In this document: positions 1 through 5,715 of the stretch, in pieces | Layout of the letters: each line of letters begins with the position of its first letter | Numbering within the stretch: the stretch's first letter is position 1 | Assembly (NCBI GenBank): GCA_002367375.1 | Contig: DFBR01000035.1 | Coordinates: forward strand, 799 to 11,925 | Reading direction: 5' to 3' | Source of the DNA: Erythrobacter sp. UBA3075 | GTDB taxonomy: Bacteria > Pseudomonadota > Alphaproteobacteria > Sphingomonadales > Sphingomonadaceae | Length of the DNA: 11,127 nucleotides | Position numbers and translations under genes: made by a program | Notes under the pieces: generated by a model | Told to the model about the DNA's origin: nothing | The model's database searches: none | Seen by the model: the letters and a program-made list of their open reading frames with translations, nothing else

Positions 1-1
1 C

Positions 2-682
2 GATGGCGATGGCGATTTCGATGATGCGGACAATGTCGCGCAACAGATCAACAGGGCCGACTATGTGTTGTCCTCAGTCCCGCCTGCTGACCGCAGCGAC
101 CCAGTGCTCGATACCTATGGCGATGCCTTGGCCGGGAAACGCCTCGGCTATCTGTCTTCAACCGGTGTCTATGGGGACACAAAGGGGGCCTGGGTCGATG
201 AAAGCTCTCCGACAGGCACCGGACGCCGCACTGCGAGAGCACAATGCGATGCCGCTTGGCTGGAACGCGGGGCGCATGTGTTTCGCCTGCCCGGAATTTA
301 CGGTCCGGACCGCAGTCCGCTAGACCGGGTGCGCAGCGGCAAGGCGCATCGGATCGATTTGCCGGGTCAGGTCTTCAGCCGGGTCCATGTGGACGACATC
401 GCCAGCGGCGTAATCGCGGCGATGACAGGCGATGCTCCTGGAGACGCCTACAATCTTGGCGACGATCTGCCGTGCAGCCAGAATACGGTGATTGAGGAAG
501 CATGCCGCTTGCTTGGCGCGGAACCGCCGCCACTCCAGACCATAGACGAGGCGGGCCTATCGGATATGGCGCGCGGCTTTTATGCGGAGAACCGCCGGGT
601 GGCGAATGGTAGGGCGAAGCGTGTGCTCGGCTGGCAGCCTGCCTACCCGACCTATCGCGAAGGGTTACGCAGTTTGTTTTGA
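2..682 (+). CDS. NAD(P)-dependent epimerase-like SDR family protein, 5' truncated
   Basis: The frame is open from the window edge, and 226 residues are visible before TGA at 680-682. The GTG at 65 is internal, because the reading frame continues upstream with family-like sequence. Visible blocks are YLSSTGVYG (residues 50-58, the strand carrying the catalytic Ser/Thr and the VYG of extended/atypical SDRs), RLPGIYGP (95-102), FSRVHVDDIASGV (125-137, a typical epimerase motif), AYNLGDD (149-155) and a C-terminal RRVANGRAKRVLGW. The N-terminal Rossmann fold with its glycine-rich NAD(P)-binding loop lies outside the window; I estimate about 50-60 residues are missing. No canonical YxxxK is present after STGVYG, as in YeeZ-like atypical SDRs, so the substrate and even the reaction cannot be stated. 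The gene ends convergently with the transporter and overlaps its last 18 bp. The family is well supported; the function is unknown. Confidence 0.85.
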   Translation, partial: DGDGDFDDADNVAQQINRADYVLSSVPPADRSDPVLDTYGDALAGKRLGYLSSTGVYGDTKGAWVDESSPTGTGRRTARAQCDAAWLERGAHVFRLPGIYGPDRSPLDRVRSGKAHRIDLPGQVFSRVHVDDIASGVIAAMTGDAPGDAYNLGDDLPCSQNTVIEEACRLLGAEPPPLQTIDEAGLSDMARGFYAENRRVANGRAKRVLGWQPAYPTYREGLRSLF

Positions 683-1591
683 TGGGGCTTCGCGCGCCCG
701 CAGAGCAATCACCAGTCCGATCACCGCCAGCACCGCGCCGCTCACTGTCAGCACATTCCAGCGATAGCCTTCAAACAGGGTCGAAAGCAGCATGGCGACA
801 ATCACGACAACGATCCCGTTATAAGCCGCGCGGCCCGCGCCGATTTCGCGCACCAGCGTGTAATGTAGCGGGAAGGTCACGACCGACCCGGCCAGCGCCA
901 GCCACCCGATGCCCAGCCAAAAGCTTGCGCGGGTCGGCAGCACAGGAGGCCCCGCCGTCACCCACGCGAGGACAAAGTCGGCAATCGTGCCATACAGCAT
1001 CGCCCACGCCAGCAGGCTGACCATCGGCAGCGCGCGGCCCGTCTCATTCGCCTGAATAACATTCGCGATGCTCGCCGCGAGAATGCCAATGACCGCCCAA
1101 AAAATGCCCAGCGGGATGGAACCGCCGAGCGGATTGAGCCCCGCCTCATGCCACAGCAGCAGCGCAATGCCGCTCATCGCGACGCAAGTGCCCAGCACGA
1201 AATTGCGCGTGATGCGCTGCCCCAGCACCAGCCAGCCAAGGCCAGCATTGGCGACAATAAGCATGGTGAACATCACTGCCACAATGCCCGATGTCAGGTG
1301 CAGTTCGGAGCGGTAGACGAAATTGAAATTGCCGCAGAATTGCGCCACGCCGACTGCCAGCGCGAGCATTTGTCCGGCCTTCCCGATGCGCAGGGATTTG
1401 CCCATCAGCTTCGCCACAAGGAACATCGCGGGCGTCGCCACGGCAAACCGGATTGCGACCGACCAGCTTGGCGCGACGCCATCGATCTGGTCGGTAATCA
1501 CCCACCATGTCGAGCCCCAGATCATGCCGGTCAGCAGGAAAGGAATGATGATCCGCAGGCGCCGCAGCGCGTGCGGCGGCAATGCGCTCAT
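665..1591 (-). CDS. EamA/DMT family inner-membrane transporter
   Basis: This 308-residue protein is very hydrophobic, with about ten predicted membrane segments in two repeated halves (roughly residues 12-145 and 158-295), the layout of EamA drug/metabolite transporters. The first helix contains IWGSTWWVI (24-32), the usual WGS(T/S) signature of the family. The open frame extends 18 codons upstream, but I chose the ATG at 1591 because it overlaps the aldolase stop as ATGA, and because the upstream extension (MGDRSRSRGSSGQGYRRS) is polar and unlike the family. Translation is therefore probably coupled to the threonine aldolase. The EamA superfamily includes the threonine/homoserine exporter RhtA, so export of an amino acid handled by the aldolase is plausible, but that is inference from position only. 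The 3' end overlaps the convergent epimerase-like gene by 18 bp. Confidence 0.88.
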   Translation of the reverse strand: MSALPPHALRRLRIIIPFLLTGMIWGSTWWVITDQIDGVAPSWSVAIRFAVATPAMFLVAKLMGKSLRIGKAGQMLALAVGVAQFCGNFNFVYRSELHLTSGIVAVMFTMLIVANAGLGWLVLGQRITRNFVLGTCVAMSGIALLLWHEAGLNPLGGSIPLGIFWAVIGILAASIANVIQANETGRALPMVSLLAWAMLYGTIADFVLAWVTAGPPVLPTRASFWLGIGWLALAGSVVTFPLHYTLVREIGAGRAAYNGIVVVIVAMLLSTLFEGYRWNVLTVSGAVLAVIGLVIALRAREAPSKQTA

Positions 1592-2583
1592 AGAGCGGCG
1601 ATAGCCTTGCCCAGAGCTGCCGCGTGATCTGGATCGGTCGCCCAACTCGTGACGAGGCGTATACAGTGATCGTCCCAGTCGTAGAAGGAAAAGCCCTGGT
1701 CGCGCAGGGCAGCGCGTTCTTCCGCACTCATGCGCACGAACAATTCGTTGATCTGTGCCGGATGGACCAGCCGCTCACCAACACCCTCGGCGATCAATTG
1801 CGCCGTATCATTGGCGGCGCGCGCATTGGCGAGCCACAGATCATCCTCCAGCATTGCGAGAATCTGCGCTGCGAGAAAGCGCCCCTTGCTCTGCAAATGG
1901 CCCGCGCGCTTGCGCCGCCAGCGCACCAGCTCGGCCTTGTCGGAATCGAAGAACACGATGGCTTCCGCCCCCATGCCGCCGTTTTTCACAAAGCCGAAGC
2001 TGAGCGCATCAACCGGGCCTGCCGCATCGCCCGGAGCGCAACCAAGATGCGCCGCCGCATTGGCAAAGCGCGCGCCATCCATATGCAGGCCAAGGCCATG
2101 CTCGCGCGCCAGACCGGCAATCGCGCTGATTTCATCAGGGCGATAGGCCAACCCATATTCGCTCGCTTGCGTGATCGAGATCGCGTGAGCAGGCACCTGA
2201 TGCACACCGCGCGTGATCCCGGCGAGAACGTCGCCAATGCTGTCAGGCGTCAGCTTTGCGCCTTCGCCCTTGGCGAGCAGCAGCTTCGCGCCGTGGAGGT
2301 AGAATCCGGGCGCGCCGCACTCATCCATCTCGATATGCGCTTCTTCGTGGCAGATCACCCCGCCATGCGGCTCCACCATGGTGGCGAGCGCAAGGCAGTT
2401 GGCTGCCGTGCCGGTTGCCACCCAAAGCGCCGCGCAGTCACGCCCGAACAGCGCAGAAAAGCGTGCGTCCAGCTCGCGGCTGAGCGCATCGGTATCATAG
2501 GGCGTATCGGCGCTGTCGGCGGCGCGCATTGCGTCCCATACGCGGGGGTGCACAGGGGCAGCATTGTCTGACATGAATTGCAT
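1588..2583 (-). CDS. ltaE: Low-specificity L-threonine aldolase (PLP-dependent)
   Basis: This fold-type I PLP enzyme would cleave L-threonine/allo-threonine to glycine and acetaldehyde in the cytoplasm. Counting from the ATG at 2583 it has 331 residues, close to the family norm. SDNAAPVHP (5-13) is the typical N-terminal substrate/PLP region. VATGTAAN (55-62) is the PLP phosphate loop. HMDGAR (167-172) carries the Asp that pairs with the PLP ring nitrogen, and SFGFVKNGGMGAEA (195-208) holds the predicted Schiff-base Lys200. The frame is open to 2649, but the extra residues are unlike the family and would run into the divergent GNAT gene. ATG codons at 2586, 2583 and 2574 all lack a clear Shine-Dalgarno; 2583 (MQFMSDN) fits homologues as I remember them. 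The stop overlaps the transporter start (ATGA, 1588-1591). Some members act on other beta-hydroxy amino acids, so the physiological substrate is uncertain, as is the exact symbol. Confidence 0.9.
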   Translation of the reverse strand: MQFMSDNAAPVHPRVWDAMRAADSADTPYDTDALSRELDARFSALFGRDCAALWVATGTAANCLALATMVEPHGGVICHEEAHIEMDECGAPGFYLHGAKLLLAKGEGAKLTPDSIGDVLAGITRGVHQVPAHAISITQASEYGLAYRPDEISAIAGLAREHGLGLHMDGARFANAAAHLGCAPGDAAGPVDALSFGFVKNGGMGAEAIVFFDSDKAELVRWRRKRAGHLQSKGRFLAAQILAMLEDDLWLANARAANDTAQLIAEGVGERLVHPAQINELFVRMSAEERAALRDQGFSFYDWDDHCIRLVTSWATDPDHAAALGKAIAAL

Positions 2584-2622
2584 CATGGAACGCCATGGCC
2601 CTACGGGTGGTTTGGCGCAAGA

Positions 2623-2627
2623 AGGAG
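2623..2627 (+). promoter_or_regulatory. Shine-Dalgarno that fixes the GNAT start
   Basis: AGGAG lies 6 nt before ATG 2634 and settles the start there rather than at the in-frame ATG 2595, which has no such site and would overlap the aldolase's 5' end region. Confidence 0.8.
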
Positions 2628-2633
2628 AAACAC

Positions 2634-2945
2634 ATGGCCGATCCGGCAATCGAAGTGACGGACGAGACGACGCATGGCGCTTACCGTGCAGACGTGGAGG
2701 GAACCGACGTCAAGGCAGAGCTGACATGGAAGGCGCGCAGCCCGGTTAGTCAGAATGGTGGGACGCGGATTGCCGACCGTACTTTCACGCCCCCGCAGGC
2801 GCGCGGTCAGGGGATCGCCCGCAAACTCGTCGAAGCGATGATTGCCGATGCGCGCGAGCAGGGTTTCAAAATCGTGCCGCAATGCCCCTATGTCGCGGCG
2901 CTGTTTCGCAAAAACCCCGATTGGGCCGATCTGCGCGCCGATTAG
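2634..2945 (+). CDS. Small GNAT-type N-acetyltransferase (YjdJ/CG family)
   Basis: This 103-residue protein matches the short GCN5-related acetyltransferase family (Pfam Acetyltransf_CG; YjdJ-like). The acetyl-CoA pyrophosphate loop ARGQGIA is at residues 56-62, followed by a helix (RKLVEAMIADAREQG) and the family-typical VPQCPYVAALFRKNPDWADL (81-100), where a Cys and PYV are normally conserved. The N-terminal half (GAYRADVEGTDVKAELTWK) would supply the short beta sheet. Members are stand-alone mini-acetyltransferases; their substrates are largely unknown and nothing here names one. It is transcribed away from the threonine aldolase across only about 50 bp, so the two may share a promoter region. 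It converges on the ydbT-like gene with 11 bp between stops, and I see no terminator there. Confidence 0.88.
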   Translation: MADPAIEVTDETTHGAYRADVEGTDVKAELTWKARSPVSQNGGTRIADRTFTPPQARGQGIARKLVEAMIADAREQGFKIVPQCPYVAALFRKNPDWADLRAD

Positions 2946-2956
2946 TCGATCTAGGG

Positions 2957-4582
2957 CTATCGCGGCAGATTGGCGAAATCGACCGAGGCGATCGAATCAA
3001 GCACGGCGCCGCGCAATTTGCGGGCATCATCAAGATTGAGGCCGTTGAACGCAAAATTGCCGCCCGCCATGCCGAATTTCAGATTGCAATAGCCGCGCCA
3101 GCGCGCCAGCGGACCTTGTGCAATCTCGACCGAATGCAGCTTTATCCGATTGGCGATCTGCGTGCGCGGTCCGAGCCAGCCGCGCCGTGACAGCACCTGT
3201 GCCGGATCGAGCGCGTGCCGATCATAGCGCCAGAGATAGAATTCGCGTGCGACAATCAGGGTGATGACGGCAAGCACGGCGATGGCAATTACAGTCATGC
3301 CGGGCTCAAGCTGTCCGGCTGAAGCAATTGCAGCGGTGAAGGCGAAGATGCCAACCATGCTGATCACAAGCGCGGTGATCACAGCGCGGTCGAAATAATA
3401 ATTCGGGCTGGGGCGTCGCCATTCTTCCGCCCCATCGGGCAGGGTGAAGCCTGCCTCCCGAACAATCGGCTCAATCTCGTCCATCTTGGCAAAAGGCGCG
3501 ACATCGTGGTTCGCCTTGCCCGAATCCTGCGCCAGACTGATGAAGCTGAGGCCATGCCAGCCGAACCGGCGACGGATGAACCCGGTGGACAGGACCAGCG
3601 CCTGCACCCGGTGAACGGGCATCACCACGTCTGTTTTGGTCAGCAGGCCGCGGCGACGGCGGAAACCCTTGGCGGTGCGTTCCAGCTTGAATCCCCAGTC
3701 GCGCACGAAAGTCTTGGCGATACCGCTCACCATTCCGACCACCACGACCGTCAGCAGCAGATAGACAATGCCAAGAATGCGGGCGGCGGTGTCCATACCA
3801 TCGACATATTTTCCTGCTTCGAAATAGCCTTCGTCGCGAATATATTGCTCGGCATAATCCCACACGTCGAAGGGCAGTAGAAACTCCAACTGCTGTGCCG
3901 CACCAAGGATCACTGCGAAGATCACCAGCGAGAAGCTGAACAGGCCGAATATCATCAGGCGGCGCTGATCCATTGCGAACAGCACGCGGCCTTCAGGCTG
4001 GACTGCAGGTTGCGGCGCATCTTCGGCACCCGTAGCGGGCAGCGCCGCTAATGCCTGATCCTCGGAGCCCTCAACAAGCTCGCGCACGGTTTCGCGCAGC
4101 CGCTCGCCTTCTTCTTCGGTGACCAACGCCAGCTTCAGCTCATCCTTGCCGGCCGCGCCGGTTTCAAACTTCACTTCGACAAGGCCAAGCAGGCGCGGGA
4201 TCAGCTTCTGTTCGAGGCTGACGTCCTGAATGCGGTCATAGGGGACAGAGCGGGCTGAGCGGCTGATGATGCCCTGCTCCAGCCGCACATCGCTGGAGCC
4301 AACGCGATAGCGCAGGCGATACCATTGCAGCCACGCGGGCAGGACAGTGACACTAAGAATCAGCAACAGAACAGGGATCGCGAACAGAGCGGCGTATCCG
4401 AACACTTCACTCGTATTCTCGTCCCGCGCAGCGCTGTATAAAATGATGATGGCTGGGATTACGCCCTGTACCATCGTCCGCAGAGTCTGCGCAGCGATCG
4501 TCAACTTACTTACGCGCCGCCATTCGCCAATTTCGATGGCGTCGTCATCCGTGACCTGAACGATGTCGCTCGTCTCGCCCAT
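2957..4582 (-). CDS. Membrane protein with three bacterial PH (bPH2) domains, YdbT-like
   Basis: The protein has 541 residues from ATG 4582. It resembles Bacillus YdbT: hydrophobic helices at about 38-52, 60-83, 208-229, 268-288, 398-420 and 428-447 separate three cytoplasmic PH-like units at about 91-170, 296-380 and 453-535. Each unit repeats the pattern 'aromatic/R .. G(I/L/W)(I/L) .. R .. V/I P/A .. R(I/V)', seen as LEQGIISRSARSVPYDRIQ (101-119), RRRGLLTKTDVVMPVHRVQ (309-327) and SRRGWLGPRTQIANRIK (465-481). A GTG at 4585 is in frame and would overlap the upstream stop, but the ATG sharing one base with that stop (TGATG, 4580-4584) is the more usual coupled start. The family function is unknown; bacilli with ydbS/ydbT mutations have been linked to antimicrobial/membrane-stress resistance, which I recall only generally. 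It follows the ydbS-like gene directly and the two products probably act together at the membrane. Confidence 0.88.
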   Translation of the reverse strand: MGETSDIVQVTDDDAIEIGEWRRVSKLTIAAQTLRTMVQGVIPAIIILYSAARDENTSEVFGYAALFAIPVLLLILSVTVLPAWLQWYRLRYRVGSSDVRLEQGIISRSARSVPYDRIQDVSLEQKLIPRLLGLVEVKFETGAAGKDELKLALVTEEEGERLRETVRELVEGSEDQALAALPATGAEDAPQPAVQPEGRVLFAMDQRRLMIFGLFSFSLVIFAVILGAAQQLEFLLPFDVWDYAEQYIRDEGYFEAGKYVDGMDTAARILGIVYLLLTVVVVGMVSGIAKTFVRDWGFKLERTAKGFRRRRGLLTKTDVVMPVHRVQALVLSTGFIRRRFGWHGLSFISLAQDSGKANHDVAPFAKMDEIEPIVREAGFTLPDGAEEWRRPSPNYYFDRAVITALVISMVGIFAFTAAIASAGQLEPGMTVIAIAVLAVITLIVAREFYLWRYDRHALDPAQVLSRRGWLGPRTQIANRIKLHSVEIAQGPLARWRGYCNLKFGMAGGNFAFNGLNLDDARKLRGAVLDSIASVDFANLPR

Positions 4583-5046
4583 CACAGCGATTCGCGCTTC
4601 ACATGCTGGCGAATTTCCTCGCGCATGACCTTGGCATTGTCGAACGCCAGCCCCGGCAGCGTGACAGAGGCATTGTGCGTGCCGGCCGTATGCAAGATCA
4701 AACGGGCAATGCCGAAGGCTCGTTCCAGCGGGCCTTGTTCGACATCGAGATGCTGCACCCGGCTGAACGGGACGACGGTATCGGCGTGGAACAGCACACC
4801 CTTCACCACCCGCAGCCGGTCAGCCGCCATATGATACCCGCGCGAGCGATAGCGCTTCATCGGGAGCACGATAATCAGGAGGATGACGAGGATCAGTACC
4901 GGTATGCCCGGCGCCCATGCAGGCACGATCTCGGCGAATGACAACACGCCTGCACCGATGACGAAGGGTAGAGTGACCAGCAACCCCTCAATCCGCATGA
5001 CCGTGGTGTAACTGGGATCGAGCTGTGTCAGAGGTTCTGCGTCCAT
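4582..5046 (-). CDS. Membrane protein with one PH (bPH2) domain, YdbS-like
   Basis: This 154-residue protein has two hydrophobic segments (about 21-40 and 46-63) followed by one bacterial PH-like domain (about 71-147). The domain includes YHMAADRLRVVKGVLFHADTVVPFSRVQHLDVEQGPLERAFGI, spread over 71-113, the same G-V-L / P-x-x-R-V-Q pattern found three times in its partner. This is the layout of Bacillus YdbS, and the order YdbS then YdbT is conserved. ATG 5046 has no Shine-Dalgarno. A TATAAA hexamer ends 6 nt upstream, so a leaderless transcript is possible. The stop overlaps the ydbT-like start as TGATG. The biochemical role is unknown; the membrane location and PH fold suggest protein or lipid contacts at the inner membrane. 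Confidence 0.87.
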   Translation of the reverse strand: MDAEPLTQLDPSYTTVMRIEGLLVTLPFVIGAGVLSFAEIVPAWAPGIPVLILVILLIIVLPMKRYRSRGYHMAADRLRVVKGVLFHADTVVPFSRVQHLDVEQGPLERAFGIARLILHTAGTHNASVTLPGLAFDNAKVMREEIRQHVKRESL

Positions 5047-5052
5047 GGGTGG

Positions 5053-5081
5053 TTTATAGGCACAACACGGTCCTGTGTGGA
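5053..5081 (-). promoter_or_regulatory. Possible leaderless promoter for the ydbS/ydbT-like pair
   Basis: On the minus strand TCCACA (5081-5076; 4 of 6 to TTGACA) is followed after 17 bp by TATAAA (5058-5053). Transcription would begin about at the A of ATG 5046, which also lacks a ribosome binding site. This is plausible but rests on short matches. Confidence 0.3.
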
Positions 5082-5150
5082 AGGATGTTTGTTTGTTTCA
5101 TGAGCCCGCATCCGGGCGCGCCATCCTCGGTGCTGATCCCTCCGCTTCGC

Positions 5151-5206
5151 TGCGGGGCACCTGCGGTCGCGCAGTCGCGCTCTGTCGGTGCCTAATCGGC
5201 ACCGAG
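5151..5206 (+). repeat. Left repeat module with terminal hairpin
   Basis: It starts with the shared 16-mer and ends with TCGGTGCC (5185-5192), loop TAATC, GGCACCGA (5198-5205): a perfect 8-bp stem followed by G. There is no T-run after it, so it is not an obvious intrinsic terminator. Confidence 0.8.
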
Positions 5207-5236
5207 CCAGTGCTTACCAAACAACTTGTGCAAATA

Positions 5237-5292
5237 CTCGGTCGCGACCAGCGACCGACAAAGGGCGACGGGCCGCCCGCAGGTGCCCCGCA
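5237..5292 (-). repeat. Right repeat module with terminal hairpin (opposite orientation)
   Basis: On the minus strand it starts with the same 16-mer (5292-5277) and ends with TCGGTCGC (5258-5251), loop TGGTC, GCGACCGA (5245-5238), then G. Stem length, loop length and module length (56 bp) equal those of the left copy. The two differing stem positions are changed on both sides so pairing is kept. Confidence 0.8.
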
Positions 5293-5343
5293 ATGAAAGC
5301 ACGAACGAAGTGAGGGCCGAATGGAGGGAATAGCACCGAGGAT

Positions 5344-5363
5344 GATCGCGCAGATGCGCGATC
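5344..5363 (-). other. Hairpin just downstream of tRNA-Thr
   Basis: GATCGCGC (5344-5351) and GCGCGATC (5356-5363) pair perfectly around a 4-nt loop, beginning 11 nt after the encoded CCA of the tRNA. It could help end or process the tRNA transcript, but no T-tract follows on the minus strand, so calling it an intrinsic terminator is not justified. It abuts the outer end of the compound repeat. Confidence 0.5.
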
Positions 5364-5373
5364 TCAAACAAAA

Positions 5374-5448
5374 TGGTGCCACGAGAGAGAATCGAACTCT
5401 CGGCCTCACCCTTACCAAGGGTGCGCTCTACCACTGAGCTACCGCGGC
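5374..5448 (-). tRNA. tRNA-Thr (anticodon GGT)
   Basis: The 75-nt minus-strand sequence folds as a complete cloverleaf with CCA encoded (3' end at 5374). The acceptor stem GCCGCGG pairs with TCGTGGC (two G-U pairs). The D-arm is AGCTCAGTGGTAGAGC. The anticodon stem CACCC/GGGTG encloses loop TTGGTAA, giving anticodon GGT (complement of 5414-5416), which reads ACC and ACU threonine codons. The T-arm is GAGAG-TTCGATT-CTCTC. Discriminator base A and the GGT anticodon fit tRNA-Thr. It stands alone, upstream of and in the same direction as the ydbS/ydbT-like pair. Confidence 0.97.
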
Positions 5449-5466
5449 TTATCCGATAAGGCGCGC

Positions 5467-5495
5467 GCTATTGTCGCGCATCCGATGAATGTCAA
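5467..5495 (-). promoter_or_regulatory. Likely promoter of tRNA-Thr, with GC-rich discriminator
   Basis: A perfect TTGACA -35 lies at 5495-5490 on the minus strand. The -10 is poor: AATAGC (5472-5467) at a 17-bp spacing, or GACAAT (5475-5470) at 14 bp. Between the -10 and the tRNA the sequence is nearly all G/C (GCGCGCGC), the discriminator type associated with stringent control of stable-RNA promoters. A 5-bp stem with a 3-nt loop (5449-5459 plus flank) follows immediately before the mature 5' end. Confidence 0.45.
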
Positions 5496-5517
5496 GCCAA
5501 GCTTGAGGTGTTGGTAA

Positions 5518-5537
5518 CGATACGTCAAAAGGTATCG
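5518..5537 (+). promoter_or_regulatory. Stem-loop holding the Shine-Dalgarno of the small charged protein
   Basis: CGATAC (5518-5523) and GTATCG (5532-5537) pair perfectly around the 8-nt loop GTCAAAAG. The AAAAGG Shine-Dalgarno (5527-5532) lies in the loop, with its last G in the closing base pair. The stem ends 1 nt before ATG 5539. The structure could hold down or present the ribosome binding site. Confidence 0.5.
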
Positions 5538-5538
5538 C

Positions 5539-5679
5539 ATGAGCAAGGACACAACCCGCGAAGAACGCCTCGCCGCCAAGCTGCGCGAAAACCTGCGCAA
5601 GCGCAAAGCACAGGCGCGCGGTATCGCAGAAGGCGAGCCATCACCCTCTGACCTTCCCAAGAACGCCAAGGACAGCTAA
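5539..5679 (+). CDS. Small highly charged conserved-type protein of unknown function
   Basis: A 46-residue frame runs from ATG 5539, with AAAAGG 6 nt upstream, to TAA 5677. The first two thirds are a strongly basic and acidic predicted helix (TREERLAAKLRENLRKRKAQAR), followed by a Pro/Ser-rich tail (GEPSPSDLPKNAKDS). It has no membrane segment, cysteine or recognisable domain. Similar 'KLRENLRKRKAQAR' short proteins are annotated as hypothetical in sphingomonads as far as I remember, but I cannot confirm that here. It sits 36 bp upstream of gpmA in the same direction and is probably the first gene of that transcript. A basic helix could bind RNA or a protein; that is a guess. The reading frame is supported by its start site and codon use, not by a known family. 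Confidence 0.7.
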   Translation: MSKDTTREERLAAKLRENLRKRKAQARGIAEGEPSPSDLPKNAKDS

Positions 5680-5715
5680 CGCGCGGCCTTTCCGCTACTA
5701 CAGGAGTATCCGCCC

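Larger units (their letters stand above)
5122..5344. repeat. Compound imperfect inverted repeat made of two opposed copies of one module
   Basis: Read on the plus strand from 5122 and on the minus strand from 5344, the same series of blocks appears: CATCCTCGGTGCT (5122-5134 / 5344-5332, 13 bp identical), then CCCTCC, then TGCGGGGCACCTGCGG (5151-5166 / 5292-5277, 16 bp identical). After that comes a 23-bp stretch with 17 matches ending TGTCGGT, and then an 8-bp hairpin ending ACCGAG. The right copy carries about 18 bp more between CCCTCC and the 16-bp block. Copies face each other across about 30 bp (5207-5236). It fills most of the 327-bp gap between ydbS and tRNA-Thr. Short open frames on both strands spell the same peptide pieces (LRGTCGR.VALCR), an effect of the repeat, not evidence of a gene. 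It looks like a pair of REP/BIME-like elements or the folded remnant of a small non-autonomous element; no flanking target duplication or transposase was seen. Confidence 0.85.

Noticed and set aside
3..28. GATGGC direct repeats at the window start
   Set aside because: They lie in the open epimerase-like frame and encode an Asp/Gly run; too short to mean more.
1624..2571. Long plus-strand open frame (315 codons) opposite the threonine aldolase
   Set aside because: It is the GC-rich shadow of the aldolase: no family motifs, no Shine-Dalgarno, and the minus-strand reading has full PLP-enzyme motifs.
5122..5344. CRISPR array
   Set aside because: Only two copies, in inverted orientation, with one spacer-like middle and no cas genes.
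5344..5373. Intrinsic terminator after tRNA-Thr
   Set aside because: The hairpin is perfect, but the T-rich run (TTTTGTTT) comes before it on the minus strand, not after.
5122..5373. Integrated element at the tRNA-Thr 3' end (att site)
   Set aside because: The tRNA 3' end is not duplicated anywhere in the window and no integrase is present.
5075..5434. Short open frames on both strands between ydbS and the tRNA
   Set aside because: They lie in the inverted repeat and run over the tRNA; the same peptide bits occur on both strands because the DNA is repeated. No ribosome binding site or family.
5439..5669. 76-codon minus-strand open frame
   Set aside because: It is antisense to the small charged protein and overlaps the tRNA's 5' end and promoter; Arg/Ser/Leu-rich with no motif.
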